A DNA stretch of 64,000 nt from Cinnamomum chago (GCA_038049695.1 CP142455.1:28557501-28621500), one strand, 5' to 3'; positions 24,441 through 36,872 are shown, counted from the first letter of the stretch. A program made the numbers and translations. The notes: generated by a model from the letters alone, not told the origin.

Positions 24441-25050
24441 AGAATATAAAAAAGCTAATTGGGTCTACTAATTATTTGTTGTAAAAGGGGATATGATGAG
24501 AAGACATGGTCATGGAGACTAACAAAGAACGCCTATTCAAAGTGGTTGTAGAATCACTTATGCTTCCATCTCAATGGAAGCTTCTGTTGCCCATCTTCCA
24601 ACTTCGAATAAGGCCACAATCTTCCATCATCCATATGCAATAAAAGTGGTTCCTTTTACTTTCAACAAATAACATTCTGCCTGCCTGCCATTCAACTTAG
24701 TTTAATATGCTACCATTATTTTTAAATAGGATGAGACTAACAACTAAAAAACTTCTTCTATATTTATGGCCGGATGAAAGATGGACATATGCCACATGAA
24801 ACCATTGCCAAATGGGCCCAAATACAAATTGGCCAGTGTGTATCTGAGAGAGAAGAGGTGGGCTACATCCATCATAAGATCCTAGGTGGGCCACGAATTT
24901 GCAAAGAAAATCTAAATCGAAGAGGTCTGCTACTGCCCTTGTTGATTCGATGATGGGGCCTTGGAGCTAAGGTCTATGATCAAGGGGTCACCCTAATCGT
25001 TGCAAGAGGGATGAATTTCTGTGAGCTATGGTGGGCCACAGTTTTGTTTG
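24441..25050. other. No gene recognised
   Basis: No exon-like ORF, terminal repeat or known motif is seen. The window changes here from the tandem array to unrelated sequence. Confidence 0.5.
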
Positions 25051-26102
25051 TGTAACATCCCGACCCTTAACCCTATATTAATTATAATTAATTACGTGAT
25101 TAATGAGTAAGTGTGTTTAGAGTCTTAGCGAGTCGGGTTTGACGTTTGGATCATGCGTGATAAACCTCACGTGATTCGGGGCGCGTTTGGGTACAGTAGG
25201 AGGTGGTTTGCAATTTTGGAAAGTTTTTAGGGGTTCATATGAGATTATGAGTTTTTGTGAGTTTGGGTGCGCCGGTTAGGTTTCGGCATTTCACAAACAT
25301 TAGTCCTCTGTCGCGTTTCGTTTCGACGCATCGAAGAGTCCCAAAGATCATCCTTAGTGAAACCAAGGACTAAACTAGAATTTCACATTTATCCTAACCT
25401 AATATAAGCAGCACCCATCCCTTCTTATCTCTTCTTTCTCATTTCACTCTCAACTCTCATTCTCTCATCTCCCTCACTACCTCCTCATCATTTTCAATCA
25501 CCGGAGTCCCGGCGACGACATCCAAACTCCACTTCATCTTCCCCAAGCTTCCAACAGCCCAACCATACCATTTTCTAAGTTTTCCATCCACAAATCACTC
25601 CAAGGTGAGCTCCCAAAGCTTTTATGTTTAGCTCTTCTTCTTCCTTTTGGCTAAAAATGGATTAGGGAGACTCACTTCAACCCTTTGCATACATTGTAGG
25701 AGTGATTTTGGGATTGTGAGTTGTTTCCTCCATTTTTGAGCTCAAAAGGGATTTCCCCAATTTCTCTTGGGTTTTGTCTTAGCTCTTTATCAAGGCAAGT
25801 TAATTTATATAATTATGCTTGATATGTTTGTTTCCCCTTGATTCGATGATTGATGATGTTTAGATGACCATATGCTCATTCTGGTTTGTTTGATGAAAAC
25901 GTGATAATTGGATTTTGATTTGAATTGAATGGATTGGATTTGTTAGAAGGGTGTTGAATGGACTTGAAGAGGGGGATTGTTTGTTGTATGTGAAGAGGGC
26001 AATACCCTAATATCTTTGTTTGCAAGTATGAATAAAGAGGCCATGAATCTCTACATTTTTGGACAAATCTCAGAATTTGCTTCAGAATTATGGGAGCAGT
26101 CG

Positions 26103-26324
26103 GTTAACTGAACTACAGTTTGGAGACCCTCGGTGACCTGTTGGTTCCAACTCCAGATTGATGCTTGTCCTTCTAAAGGAGCTAGGCCTCGGTCACCTTG
26201 TCAGTCGACCAAACTACACTTGGTGACATGTTGGTCCCATTTCTAGAGAGCAAGTTTTCTGGATGGTTTGTACAATCGGTTGCTATGTCAGTCAATCATC
26301 GGTTAACTGAACTGGTCGGTTAAC
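26103..26324. promoter_or_regulatory. Palindrome cluster in LTR (GTTAAC / GTCGAC type)
   Basis: GTTAAC at 26103, 26302 and 26319, GTCGAC at 26204, and GGTSACC motifs at 26132, 26191 and 26222 occur in a CGGTTAACTGAAC context. Spacing is looser than in the other LTRs (17 bp for the last pair). Confidence 0.4.
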
Positions 26325-26351
26325 CAAACCTGTGGTTTTCTTGACCGAATT

Positions 26352-26375
26352 CCCCCCCCCCCCCCCCCCCCCCCC
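26352..26375. repeat. Poly-C tract (24)
   Basis: An uninterrupted run of 24 C inside the LTR-like sequence. Confidence 0.9.
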
Positions 26376-26745
26376 GAAAGGGATTGTCCCTTGGTCTATG
26401 GACTTAGGTGGAACCTTGATTACCCTTTTTGGACTCATTTGACTATGTATGAGAAATGTTTTGAGCTGATGATTCCTCTTAGTTATTCCGGTTTTCTCGG
26501 GTTTTAACTTACCTCAATCTTAAACGGTATTGAACAACGGGATACCCTCCTTTATGTCTATGCATGAAGGTGTTTCGTTCGGGTATCGTGGACCCCGACT
26601 CCTTTTGTTGACTGAGAAGGGTTGTACGAGATTTCAGGAATAACAATTGACTTAGGATTTGATTGTTTAGTGTCTATGATTCCGAATTGTACCATCTGGT
26701 GCTTGTCTACATGCAATGTCCATGTTCCTTAGAAAATCAAGGCCA

Positions 26746-27097
26746 CCTGACAAAAGCAAAAACATGAAAAGAAAGAGGAATGGGTGTGTCCAAGGTTCAA
26801 GCCATTGATATTATGGGCCCCTGTCCAATTTCAAATAGTTTCGCAATCTGGATACTGAAATATGAAAATTTTGGGTTATAGTTCAAAAGGATTGAGTTTT
26901 CAATGTTTTAATTTTAATATCGAGCAATTATCATGACCTTTTCTGATACCAGTTACCTACTTATTACACCCAGAGAGCTAAAAGTATAAACCCTTGATTC
27001 CGCTATCAAGGTACAAAATTTATGGAAACACATGAAATAAATTTGAAGAATGGAAACCGAGATGTAAATAGTTTTTTAGGAAACCATGATTTTCATG
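26746..27097. other. No gene recognised
   Basis: Sequence between the LTR-like segment and the hAT element; no supportable feature. Confidence 0.5.
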
Positions 27098-28121
27098 TAG
27101 GGCTGCACAAAAAATCCGGTATCACCGCAAAACCGAATCGAACCTACCGAACCGTGCGGTTCGGATTAGTTTATAGTAGATAGGTTCGGTTAACAGTTTG
27201 AAAATCATAAAAACCCTGACATCGGTCAGTTATCGGTTTGAGCCCATGGTCAACAGTTTAAACCGAACCGACCGTATGTAGTAACTTAAGTGTTGCTTTT
27301 TTACTATTTTAGTCTTAGAGTTTCGTTTTTAACTATTTTTAAAGTTACATTCCACAACTCCATTCTCACATGAACTCAACCTTTCAACATTGCCTCAGTG
27401 CATCTCCTCTAATCTCTTAAATGTTTTTTTATACTTCATTGCAAATAGAGGGATTACTGTACATGGTGTTTTCCTTCCATCATAATTCCTACCTCGTTTC
27501 AATAAAGTTTTTATCAGAAGGCTGCACTCTTGAGAATGTTAGAAAAGTCAGTAGAGCCTCGCCTTTTGATGGTTGGTTTTGGTCTCACCTAATCAATGTG
27601 TTAAGAAACCTTCATTTCTGAAAAATACATTGGGTTCTGATACAAATTCCGTTTATGTGTGACTTTTCTTAACATGAACTATTATTCTATTATAATTCCA
27701 AATGATATCATGTGGAATGAATGTTTCATTGCAAGTTGGTTATTGTTTTTTTTTTTTTATGCGCTTGCGTTTAGTCCAAATTCTCTTTTTGGAGTAGGAT
27801 TATTTTTTATATGCATTTAGTCCATTCTGGAATGTTGGATTTTTATGTTTGCACTAAACATTGGAATAAATGCAAAGGACGGGGTATCATCATTTTAAAA
27901 TTTTCCATGTCTGATTTAAAAAAAAATAAAATAAAAAACTATGGTTTAAACGTTCGGTTCGGTTTAAGCCCTCTCCATCGGTCGGATCGGTTTTAAATGT
28001 TCAGTTCGGTTTAAGCCCTCTTCATCGGTCGGATTGGATCGGTTAATTAAAAAACCAGCAGGTTCAGTTTGGTTGTTGATTTTAGTGTTAAACCAATCCG
28101 AACCACCAATGTGCGGCCCTA
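27098..28121. mobile_element. Non-autonomous hAT element, 1.0 kb
   Basis: Termini TAGGGCTGCAC and GTGCGGCCCTA form an imperfect inverted repeat. Flanks TTTTCATG (27090-27097) and GTTTCATG (28122-28129) are an 8-bp duplication with one mismatch. Both subterminal zones are dense in CGGTTCGG and CCGAACCG motifs, including a ~58-bp direct duplication at about 27955-28070. No transposase ORF. Confidence 0.88.
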
Positions 28122-28522
28122 GTTTCATGGTGTTATGAGTTAACACCCCAAGTTTCTATTAATTTTAAAAATATACCCAACCCTAAGTCCCCAACAGAAT
28201 TTCAACATGAACTGAGTTTAAATTGGATTCTCTTTTTTTGGCCCCTGCTGCTTAACTCTAAAAATGTAGAACTTGAATTTGGATTCTATTGTAGTCATGA
28301 TCATTTTTTTGGTACCGCCCAAGTTCCATCCCTGGTTTCTAAATGGTCGATGAGGTCCCACCAGAAGACCTCTCGACAAACAGAGACCAGCACCTCTCTG
28401 TATTTAATATTCCTACAAAGCTTCCATCTATAGTCTATCCACATGAAATGTGTAGGAGGATGTAAGCTTGCAATGCCGCTTTTACATCGACAAAACCGAA
28501 GCTACATCTACTCAGTACTCAC

Positions 28523-28528
28523 TATAAA
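28523..28528 (+). promoter_or_regulatory. TATA box for RUS6-like exon
   Basis: TATAAA in the context ACTCACTATAAACATC, 69 bp upstream of the ATG at 28597. Spacing fits a plant core promoter with a short leader. Confidence 0.5.
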
Positions 28529-28596
28529 CATCTCACACTCCCTTTCATCCCTAGTTCACAAACATTAAACTAAGTTATTCTTTCTTCTTTTTATCA

Positions 28597-28938
28597 ATGG
28601 CTCCAATTCAATTCAAGCAATCTCCTCTGTCCGCTCAAACACTAGTGAGTTCTAAAGATGCTCGGATTCTCGTCCGAGAAACGATGCGCATAAGCGCGAA
28701 TCTGGCGTCTGCAGCTCCGTGTTCCATCCAAACTGAGAGTTATGAATCGAGGCAGGAGTTGAAATTTGGTGTCGCAGATGAGGGATTTGTGGATTCGAAT
28801 TTGAGGGTTTTGTGCTGCGAGCAGATTGATGGGAGACAGTGGAAGTATGTAGCGGAGACAGTGGGCTCTGGCGGAATGAGGAAGAGTTCGATTAAGACTA
28901 TTGGTTTGCACTTGCTGGCTCCGCAGGCTCCCGTTAAT
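28597..28938 (+). CDS. RUS6: RUS6-like protein, exon 1 only
   Basis: 114 codons from ATG at 28597 to APVN at 28938, followed by a good splice donor GTGAGT. The sequence (DARILVRETMRISANLASAA, GFVDSNLRVLCCEQIDGR, WKYVAETVGSGGMRKSS, LLAPQAPVN) resembles the N-terminal region of Root UV-B Sensitive 6 proteins, before the DUF647 domain. RUS6 is a conserved plant protein of uncertain biochemical role needed early in development. No DUF647 exon was recognised downstream in the window, and duplicated CSLE-linked sequence begins 245 bp after the exon. It is probably an orphan exon of a truncated gene; a very long intron is the alternative. Family identification is from memory of the family and was not searched. 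Confidence 0.6.
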
Positions 28939-30387
28939 GTGAGTTGAATTGCGTGTTTTGGGTGTTTTGTTTCTGGGTTTGTAGGTGTGGTTTATGTTGG
29001 ATTTGTTTTGATTAATGGTTTCTGCATTTGAAAGTTGAAACTAGAGCTTTCTTTTTGTTTGGTGTGTGAATTAAGTGAATTTTGGTTATTTCACTGTTCA
29101 TTTCGATTTTGTTCATGAAAGCTAATCAAGGAAAAATGAAGATTAGATTTCAGCTTTCCCTTTCTGATCCTAATGGGACGACTTTTTTTTTTTTTACCCG
29201 TTACTTATACGGGTCCGGTTTTGGTTGTACCTTGGTTCGAACTCGTGGACCCGGATCCGACACATTAACTCAATTTTTGAGAATATCTCCTTAAAATTAG
29301 TTTTTTTATTCTCATACCATTCTCTACCTAGACCCGAACCGGCCCTATTATGGTTCTAGTTCTGGGTCGAGCTCCACCTTCTCCTTAATGGTTTCGGGTC
29401 CGTAACTAAGAAACTGGTCCGAGACGGTTCTATGTCCGGGGCTAGGTCCACTTTCTCCTTAATGTCGACTCGGACCGGAACCGACCTATTTACATCCATA
29501 AACATATAAATGAAGTTACAAAGCGTGGAAAAGTGAGGTGAGTAGAACTGGTAAACTTCAGCCAAACCATCAGTAACATATTAGAAAGTTGGTAATTAGA
29601 CATGTCCGGGGTCTCACTGGCCAAACCAGTTTAAAAGATTGTTTGATTAGATTAGATATATGAAAGAAAACGATATGGATTGGATATTGTCGGCCACTCG
29701 GTCTAATTCTACCAAAACAGTCTTGGGATCCAACAGCCCCTTTGCGGACTGGCCAGCACTCGGTCCCCAAAGTCGGGCCAAGTAGCATGGCCGTTTCGAG
29801 ATGCCTGTAATGACTTTGTTTGGGTCCCTAGCAACCTCCATTCTATCTAATCTTACCCCTTTTACGGGCTTGGTAGTTGGGCCCTAAAATGCTGTCCGTG
29901 TATCTTTTAGCTAAGAAAATGGAATTCCATAGACCACTACTTTTTTTTTCCGTCCCAATTGATTAATACTTTTCAAAGGTCGTCCTTTGTCCAACTTTAT
30001 TTTACAGCCACTCCCTAGACCACCCTTGCGTTGCCATGAGCCAAAATTTTACATTGTTTATAGAACATTAGAAACTTCTGACTTTCATGACAAATAAAAT
30101 TACTTGAGTTTAAATTTTATGGGGCAGCTGTCTCTTATTTCCTTCATCAATGTTTAATCCTTTCCATTGTCAAAGCTATTGTGTTTGCGTGTTTGGAATT
30201 TACATCCAAGTGGGCTCCATTGTATGTAAGGATACAAAAGAAAAAATCAGGCTAGGGTCTTTCGTAGTAAATGGCATACGTTGGAGAAGGACTCAGCCAT
30301 AAGCTGGAAAAGAACTCAGGCTCCTAATCCTTATCCTTAGTTCTTAAAAATCGATTAAAGAATGTTCTACTCCCCAACCCCCTCAAA

Positions 30388-30403
30388 ACACACACACACA
30401 CAG

Positions 30404-30439
<36 letters not shown>
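30388..30439 (+). repeat. (CA)n(GA)n microsatellite in the 5' leader
   Basis: A CA-repeat passing into an uninterrupted GA-repeat that ends exactly at the CSLE-A start codon. Copy B has only a short CGCGCACAGAGAAAGAGAGAG at the same place. Confidence 0.9.
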
Positions 30440-30440
<1 letters not shown>

Positions 30441-30708
30441 TGGGAGGAGAAGGGCGTCTCCCTCTGTTTGAAACCAAGGAATCGAAGGGTCGTATTGCTT
30501 ATAGGTTGTTTTCAATCTCCATATTTGTGGGTATTTGTTTGATTTGGGTGTACAGAGTTACTCATGTCCCTGGAGGAGGGATAGGAAGATGGGCATGGCT
30601 TGGTATGTTTGGTGCTGAACTTTGGTTTGGATTCTATTGGATTCTCACTCAATCAGTTCGCTGGAGGCGGGTCTATCGCTACACCGTCAAAGAAAGGCTC
30701 TGGCAGAG
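30440..30708 (+). CDS. CSLE: CSLE-A exon 1
   Basis: Starts MGGEGRLPLFETKESKGRIA and covers the first two membrane segments (FSISIFVGICLIWVYRV and WLGMFGAELWFGFYWIL). Ends ...LWQ-R with AG|GTACCC; the split codon AG|G is completed by exon 2. The start is chosen because it matches the N-terminus of copy B and of CSLE proteins. Confidence 0.9.
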
Positions 30709-32240
30709 GTACCCCACACTCACTTCCTAGCCTCTTAAAACGCTCTTTTTAACTATGAAGATGATGATGATGATGATCGAGGTATAAGGAGGAGATTTTG
30801 CATTGGGGGCCATTAAAGTGAAATAAATATAAAATTCTGAAAGACTTTTGGGTGGGGGTAGGGCATCCACTGTTGCCCCAGTTCCACTGATGATGATGAT
30901 GGTGATAATCATAAGAGCTGTAGAGAGATGGTATGTCTCTATTTTGAATTGGCTACCATGCAAAAAATAAAGAGATTCTGAACACTAATCCATTTTGTTT
31001 TCTTTATTTTTCTTCCTGGTGAGAGTTTAGATCGATTTCTTCACCTTATTGGACTGATTATCATTTTGGGGGAGATGAGGAACTTTATACTCTCTAAAAA
31101 CTTTGTTTAGATTGATGATCCAGATATTTGATCCCTTGTGGTGAGGAATTGCAGAATTCTGCTACTAACTCTAAATCTATCGAGGAGGTTATGAGATATA
31201 AAAACCAAACCTCTCAAACACAACAACCCATGCTTAGGACAAGAATGTTCACCAATAACTGCAAAAATATGTTCTTACGATTGAAAAGGAAACTCAGTTT
31301 ACGCAAGATCATCCTCAAACACCTATCGGCATGATTTGGTGCAGATAGAGTATAAAATTTTAAAAAAAGAAGAGAAGACGAGAAGATTATGACAACACCT
31401 CTTTTCCCAATTTAGGAGTCTTGAAGTAAAAATGAGCTAAGCTAAGAGAAGTGGGGGTAGGAAGAAAGGAGATGAATAGATAAAAGAAAAGATATATGAT
31501 ATTTCAGATGGAATTGAAGTTGTTACAGAAGAAAGTGAGTAGTTGGCCCTGATCCAGCCCATCAGTGTAATTGTTAGTTTGACACTTGAGTGATTATTTA
31601 GGCCTGGATATTCACGGTGAAATCTTTTACGGTGCAAGTTGGGGTCCTGGGTGGGTAGTGTACTTTGGGTTTTTGGGTAATCTGAACCCAACACAAATTC
31701 TACAATAACTGACCTAACATGAAATCAAAGTTGGACCCAGAAAAACACAGCATGATCCAATCTGAAAGTACTCCAAATGAATTCCAGAAGTGCCATTTGA
31801 AACCTGGGCTAGCCCAAGCTGGCATGTGTTGTGCCCCTAGTTTATACTACGACTTCTACATACACCTGAGCGGAACATGAAACCTCTTATCTCTCATATA
31901 ATTATCTGACCTGAATCTTCAAGCCCAAATCTAGCCCATTGGTGTGGTTTTTCCAAACAAAAATTGCCTTCTCATCAAAAAATAAATAAAAATAAATGCA
32001 TGAAAGCATCGTGGAAACTGTCAGCCCTAGATGAGAATAAGGAAAAGAAAAATAAAATCTCTGTTAGAGAGATTCAGAAAAAGATGAAAGATAAATGGTG
32101 TGAAACATACATATAATTATGCTAAGACATCATTGTAAAATATGAAACCAACAAAAGTACTCTAATAGCTTTCTCTTATCAAGATCTTCAAAAATGTCTT
32201 GACATTTTTCCACTTTTGTTTTTTCGTCTTTGCAAACAAG

Positions 32241-32559
32241 GTACAAAGATGACTTGCCAGGAGTGGACATTTTTGTATGCACAGCAGACCCCACCATTGA
32301 ACCGCCTATGCTAGTGGTCAACACTGTTCTATCCCTGGTCGCATATGATTATCCATCAGATAAGTTGGCCATCTATTTATCAGATGATGGAGGGCCCGAT
32401 CTCACATTCTATGCACTCTTGGAGGCATCTCACTTTGCGAAGGATTGGATTCCATTCTGCAAGAAATTCAAGGTGGATCCACGTTCCCCATCTGCCTATT
32501 TCGCCCAAGCATCTGAGCCACTGGATTCTCACTATAAAGGGGAATGGTCCACCATCAAG
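32241..32559 (+). CDS. CSLE: CSLE-A exon 2
   Basis: Acceptor AACAAG|G; begins YKDDLPGVDIFVCTADP and contains YLSDDGG, the first catalytic aspartate region that binds UDP-sugar. Ends GEWSTIK with donor AAG|GTAGCT. Intact here, almost wholly missing from copy B. Confidence 0.9.
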
Positions 32560-33926
32560 GTAGCTTATTGATCTGTAGAAAATGTGTCAGTGATGGTACA
32601 CAGGAAACCATCTATTTAGAATCCTAAACCTCCATGCCTGTAGGTCCTTTTGTGGGATTTTACTCTAAAATCTAAACCGTTCAAAAGTTATTTTCATCCT
32701 ATAAATTGGCACTGGGAGGACTTTTAATTTAGCCAGCGCTGAAACCATGGTCCAAATCAGCAGCGTTATAAATGGCCCAAACACCCAAATATAAGATAAA
32801 TTTTTTTTGGGTCTAAGTCATGGTTGGACAACTCTCCGAATTAACCCTTGACTATCCGGAGCAATCTTGTTTTGATGAAGGACAGAGTCTCCCCTGTATT
32901 TGACTCGGTCAAGTCATCTCCTTTTAATAAGTTGTTCGCATTCTTAGCCATTTCATTGGTAGATCTAATTTTAAATAAATATTTCTTATTTTTAAGTAAT
33001 TATGCATAAGGCTAGGAGCAAACAATTTAAAAATGATGACTGGAATATAATTTGAAGCTTACATTTGATCTTTTACATTCGATATTTGGACTAACAAATT
33101 GTGCAATATGCAATATTTCTTCCTTTATTTTTCTTGTTGTAGTATTTTTCTTTCATATGTAAATTTTTATTAATTTGAATTGAGTATCATGAATGCATGT
33201 AAGTAAATGTATATTTATATTTCATCAGTGACATTTATTTTTAAATATTTTAGAAAAAAATTAAAATAAGCATGACTTTCCCGAGTCTCTGCGTCGACTC
33301 TATTTGAGTCAATTTTTTAGCATTGATCGAGTCGAGTTTGAGTCATGAGTTTCCCAACCCTGGTCCAAGGTATGGGTCCACTTTTAATTTGAATCCTATT
33401 TTTCATGGACCCAAATGAAATTAAAGGATTTTTTAAATAAAAAGTTTGAATATGGGACATGCCTTAGCCATTGCCCGTATGCCTTCTATGTGGGTCAAGG
33501 TTTGGGTTTGGGCCTATCATTTAAATATAGGAGCAGGTACAGATTCGCTGAGACGGGTGTTTTTTTTTTATAGGGCACGTTTGTCGATTCTGGATGGATG
33601 AAACAGTATCTTCCTGTTTCTACAAAATAGGGGATGCAGGCTCTACATAAAAATATTTTTTGTAGATTTTTGTGGAAGGGAAAAAAAGTAATTCTTACCT
33701 CCTCTCTTCTTTTTTTTTTTTTTTTTTTATCGATAACGGTAAAATAGATTAAAGACTTAAAAAGGTACAATAAAGATGGAAAGAAAAAACATGCATAGGT
33801 ATTAGAGCTAAATACCAACACAAAACAACAAACTATAAAGGAGCAAGCAAAGCTACCTCTTTTTCTACCTTCAACTTAGCTAAAGTATCCGCCATGCCAT
33901 TCCCCAACCGAATCACATGATGAAAC

Positions 33927-34643
33927 TCAACATATATTCAAAGATGATGACCAAGTCTTGATTTCATTGAAAAGAAATTGAAATTTCCATGAACCCTTCT
34001 CCAAACAAGACATCCAAGAAATCATATTTAAGGAATCGCTTTCCACCACTATGCTATGAAAATTATTTGAGACACAGATTATTAGAGCTTCCAATATAGC
34101 TAACACTTCCGCTTTATTAGAATCTTTGATGTTTATATTCTTTGAGAACATAAATAATACCTCTCCCTTGTAGTTCCTCAAGATGCCACCTATACCTGCA
34201 GGACCTGGTTTTCCTCTTGCCGCACCATCAACATTAAATTTAAGAACATTAGGTGAAGGGGGAGACCAAGTGACTAAATGTTTCTTCTTAACACATCCGC
34301 TTCCCAAACAAGCTTCCCAATTACTTAAGATATTATCCAAGGTCAAGTGCTCTAACTCTTTTTTTATACTTGCCCATTTAGCTATTTTGAGGACAATCAT
34401 AAAAACAATATCCTCCATTTCCTTTGACTTGCCATTGAAGTTTCTATTATTTATTTCCTTCCAAATCGACCAAAGAATAGAGAAAGGAATCAACCTCCAT
34501 AGGATTAAGCCCACCCCTTTAAAAGGACCCAACCTCCAAGCCTCCATCAACTCGCTCAAAGCCCTTGGCAAACACCATGAAAATCCACAGTTTTTGAAAA
34601 AAGATTGCCAAATGTAAGAGGCATACTCACAATGCAACAACAA
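33927..34643 (-). pseudogene. LINE RNase H domain fragment
   Basis: 238-codon open segment. The N-terminal part is the zf-RVT tail and linker; from about residue 140 there is an RVT_3-type RNase H with D (FNVDGAARGKPG), E (NKAEVLAILEAL) and D (VESDSLNM) catalytic positions. It degrades RNA in RNA-DNA hybrids during retrotransposition. Open but detached from its polymerase. Confidence 0.85.
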
Positions 34644-35208
34644 GTGGGTGATAGATTCTTCTTCCTATCCACATAAGACACAAGTGTCTAAATTGGCTTC
34701 AGACATCATCCTTCTTTTCGTAGATTGCCCACCGTTGAAATCTTTCCCGCAACTACCAACCAAAGGAAGACCTCAACACTTGGTGGAGCCAAACCACACC
34801 ACAATTGAGATAGATGAGAATGACTCCCCAAGACTGTGGAAGCAACACCATAGAAAGATCCAACGGAAAAACTCCCCGAAGGACATGGCTTCCAAATGCG
34901 TATATCTTCCTCACCCCTTCAAATAAAGACGTTAGCAAGAATGCTTAACGAGGACTCATACTCTGAAACCTCAAACTGACGCAACCCTCTCCTAAAAGAC
35001 ACAAACCATGACACTTTTGAACCAACCCAAAAATAACAATCTTTGACAGATGACTCTTTATTACATACAACTCTAAACAATCTAGGAAAAATCATTATGG
35101 AAGTTGATGATAAGCTTCCATCTTGTGTATTTTTTTTCCAAATGAAGAACTAACTTACTCTTCAAAAAAAAAAAAAAACTACAAAGCCTACACTCTTATT
35201 GAAGACCA

Positions 35209-35237
<29 letters not shown>
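35209..35237. repeat. Poly-C tract (29)
   Basis: An uninterrupted run of 29 C inside the LINE fragment, preceded by an A-rich run. Confidence 0.9.
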
Positions 35238-35239
<2 letters not shown>

Positions 35240-35411
35240 ACATTGGACACCTCCCTAAAACAAGAAATGACTCTCCATAAACTTGACAGCCTATACTTTT
35301 TCCATTTAGGACTCACCCCCACTCATCCTCACCATACTTGGAAACAATAATCTTTTTCCAAAAAGCATCTTTTTATACTCCAAACCTCCTCCACCACTTA
35401 ACTAGCAAAGC

Positions 35412-35834
35412 TCAATTTTTAAACTCCAGATCCCCAATGCCTATACCTCCACAAGATTTAGGTTTGACCACTTCACTCCATTTCATGAGATGAATCTTCT
35501 TTTTATCGCCTTTACCTTCCCAAAGAAAGTTTCTTCTGACACGATCCAATCTGTTTCTCACTGATGCTGGCATTTTGAATAACGACATGTAATAAACTGT
35601 GATATTTGACAAGGAAGCTTTGATGAGAGTTATCCTCCCACTTAAAGATAAGTAGCACCATTTCCAACTACTTAACTTCTTTTCAACTTTTTCTATAATA
35701 GGGTCCCATATTGCTTTCGATCTTGGATTAGCTCCAATAGGTAACCCAAGATATTGGATAGGCAAATAACCAACCTTGCAATGAAGTTTGATAGCTAAAA
35801 GCCTTGAGACCTCTTCAGAACAATTTATGAACAA
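35412..35834 (-). pseudogene. LINE reverse transcriptase C-terminal fragment
   Basis: 140 codons matching the thumb and post-RT region of plant L1-type ORF2: IQYLGLPIGANPRSKAIWDP, then LSLSGRITLIKASLSNITVY and RNFLWEGKGDKKKIHLMKW. The polymerase active site lies upstream and is missing. The CysHis zf-RVT segment follows in broken frames to 34640. Confidence 0.88.
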
Positions 35835-36092
35835 TATTCTTAAAAGTTAGTTGTTTTTAATTACGTTTCCTCTTAACAATAGTGTTGCACCAAACAACAA
35901 AACGAGCTAATCTTGAAGTGTCACAGGCTTGACCTAACTGGCCAGTGAACAGTCCCACTTGAAAATGACTCAACAACCAATTTCACTTGATCGAGTTTTA
36001 CAAATTTCTATATCTCTGCATCTAAAAGAAATCCAAGTTTTCCTCATCACAATTACTTGATGTTGATTGACTCTTTCTAGATGTGATTGTAG

Positions 36093-36233
36093 AAATTGTA
36101 TCAAGAGATGGAGGATCGGATCCAAAGTGTAGTTAAATTGGGACGGGTTAATGAAGAAATCCAAGCAGAGCACAAAGGATTTTCTGAGTGGAATTCGGTG
36201 CTGAATTCGCGCAATCATCAAACTATCCTCCAG
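36093..36233 (+). CDS. CSLE: CSLE-A exon 3
   Basis: 47 codons, acceptor TTGTAG|AAATTG, reading KLYQEMEDRIQSVVKLGRV to NHQTILQ, donor CAG|GTAAAG. Phase 0 at both ends. It corresponds to the plant-specific region after the first catalytic motif. Confidence 0.88.
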
Positions 36234-36740
36234 GTAAAGTCTTTAATTGCATTTTATTAACATTTATAGAAAGGAGGTTGTGGGGCCCATCAGATATGGA
36301 ACAATCAATCAAATGATTCTTCAACATGCAAGATCAAATGGTTAGGATAGCTGAATAAATTGGATTTTTTAACCACAACAATAGCAAAAAAAAAAAAAGT
36401 GTCTTCTGGGCCATGACTCAATCAATTAAATTGGAGCCCCTAATTGAGGTGGCTCTAATTGTGCACATGCATGTGCATGGGTTAACCATATTTTTCAAGC
36501 ATGCATTTGGAGTTTTACATGAGGAGAAAGTAAAATGAGGGAGTATTCCTTGGCGGAGAAATTAGAAGAAATCCAAAGGTGAAGAATTCCAAAATTGTGG
36601 AGAATAATAGTAAAATTAATGTTAATCATTTGTTTGGCTTAAAAGCTTTTCTTTCACAATCTGAGTTCATACACATCTCGTTCTTCCTTTTTACCCTTTT
36701 TTTCTTCCTCATTAGTTTCCATTTGTGAAACAAAATTCAG

Positions 36741-36872
36741 ATTTTGATTGATGGGAGAGACCCAAATGCTGTGGATAATGCTGGATTTGTGATGCCAACT
36801 CTTGTGTACTTGTCCCGTGAGAAGAGGCCCCAACACCACCACAACTTCAAGGCTGGAGCTCTGAATGCATTG
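36741..36872 (+). CDS. CSLE: CSLE-A exon 4
   Basis: 44 codons, ILIDGRDPNAVDNAGFVMPT to NFKAGALNAL, containing LVYLSREKRP and the KAGALN motif conserved in CesA/CSL proteins. Acceptor TTCAG, donor TTG|GTAATT. Confidence 0.9.

Larger units (their letters stand above)
25051..26745 (+). mobile_element. LTR-like sequence, partial
   Basis: Begins TGTAACATCCCGACCC, a common start of plant Gypsy LTRs. It has a pyrimidine-rich leader at about 25420-25500 and a palindrome-rich zone at 26103-26324, the same order as in the solo LTR at 16150. No right end or target-site duplication was found; the sequence seems truncated near 26745. Confidence 0.55.
33701..35825 (-). mobile_element. 5'-truncated L1-type LINE in CSLE-A intron 2
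   Basis: On the minus strand, from right to left: the end of a reverse transcriptase (YLGLPIGANPRSK, LSGRITLIKASLS, FLWEGKGDKK; 35834-35412), a decayed zf-RVT region (THLLLHCEYASYIW near 34640), and an RNase H domain (FNVDGAARGKPGPAGIGG, ILRNYKGE, VVESDSLNM; to 33927). It ends in poly-A (poly-T at 33707-33729). Copy B of the duplication has the empty site near 52137, so it inserted after duplication or was lost from B. Most of ORF2 and all of ORF1 are missing. Confidence 0.88.

Noticed and set aside
28642-28911. 89-codon minus-strand ORF
   Set aside because: Antisense shadow of the RUS6-like exon, which has the better start, promoter and splice donor.
34183-34617. 144-codon plus-strand ORF
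   Set aside because: Antisense of the LINE RNase H domain.
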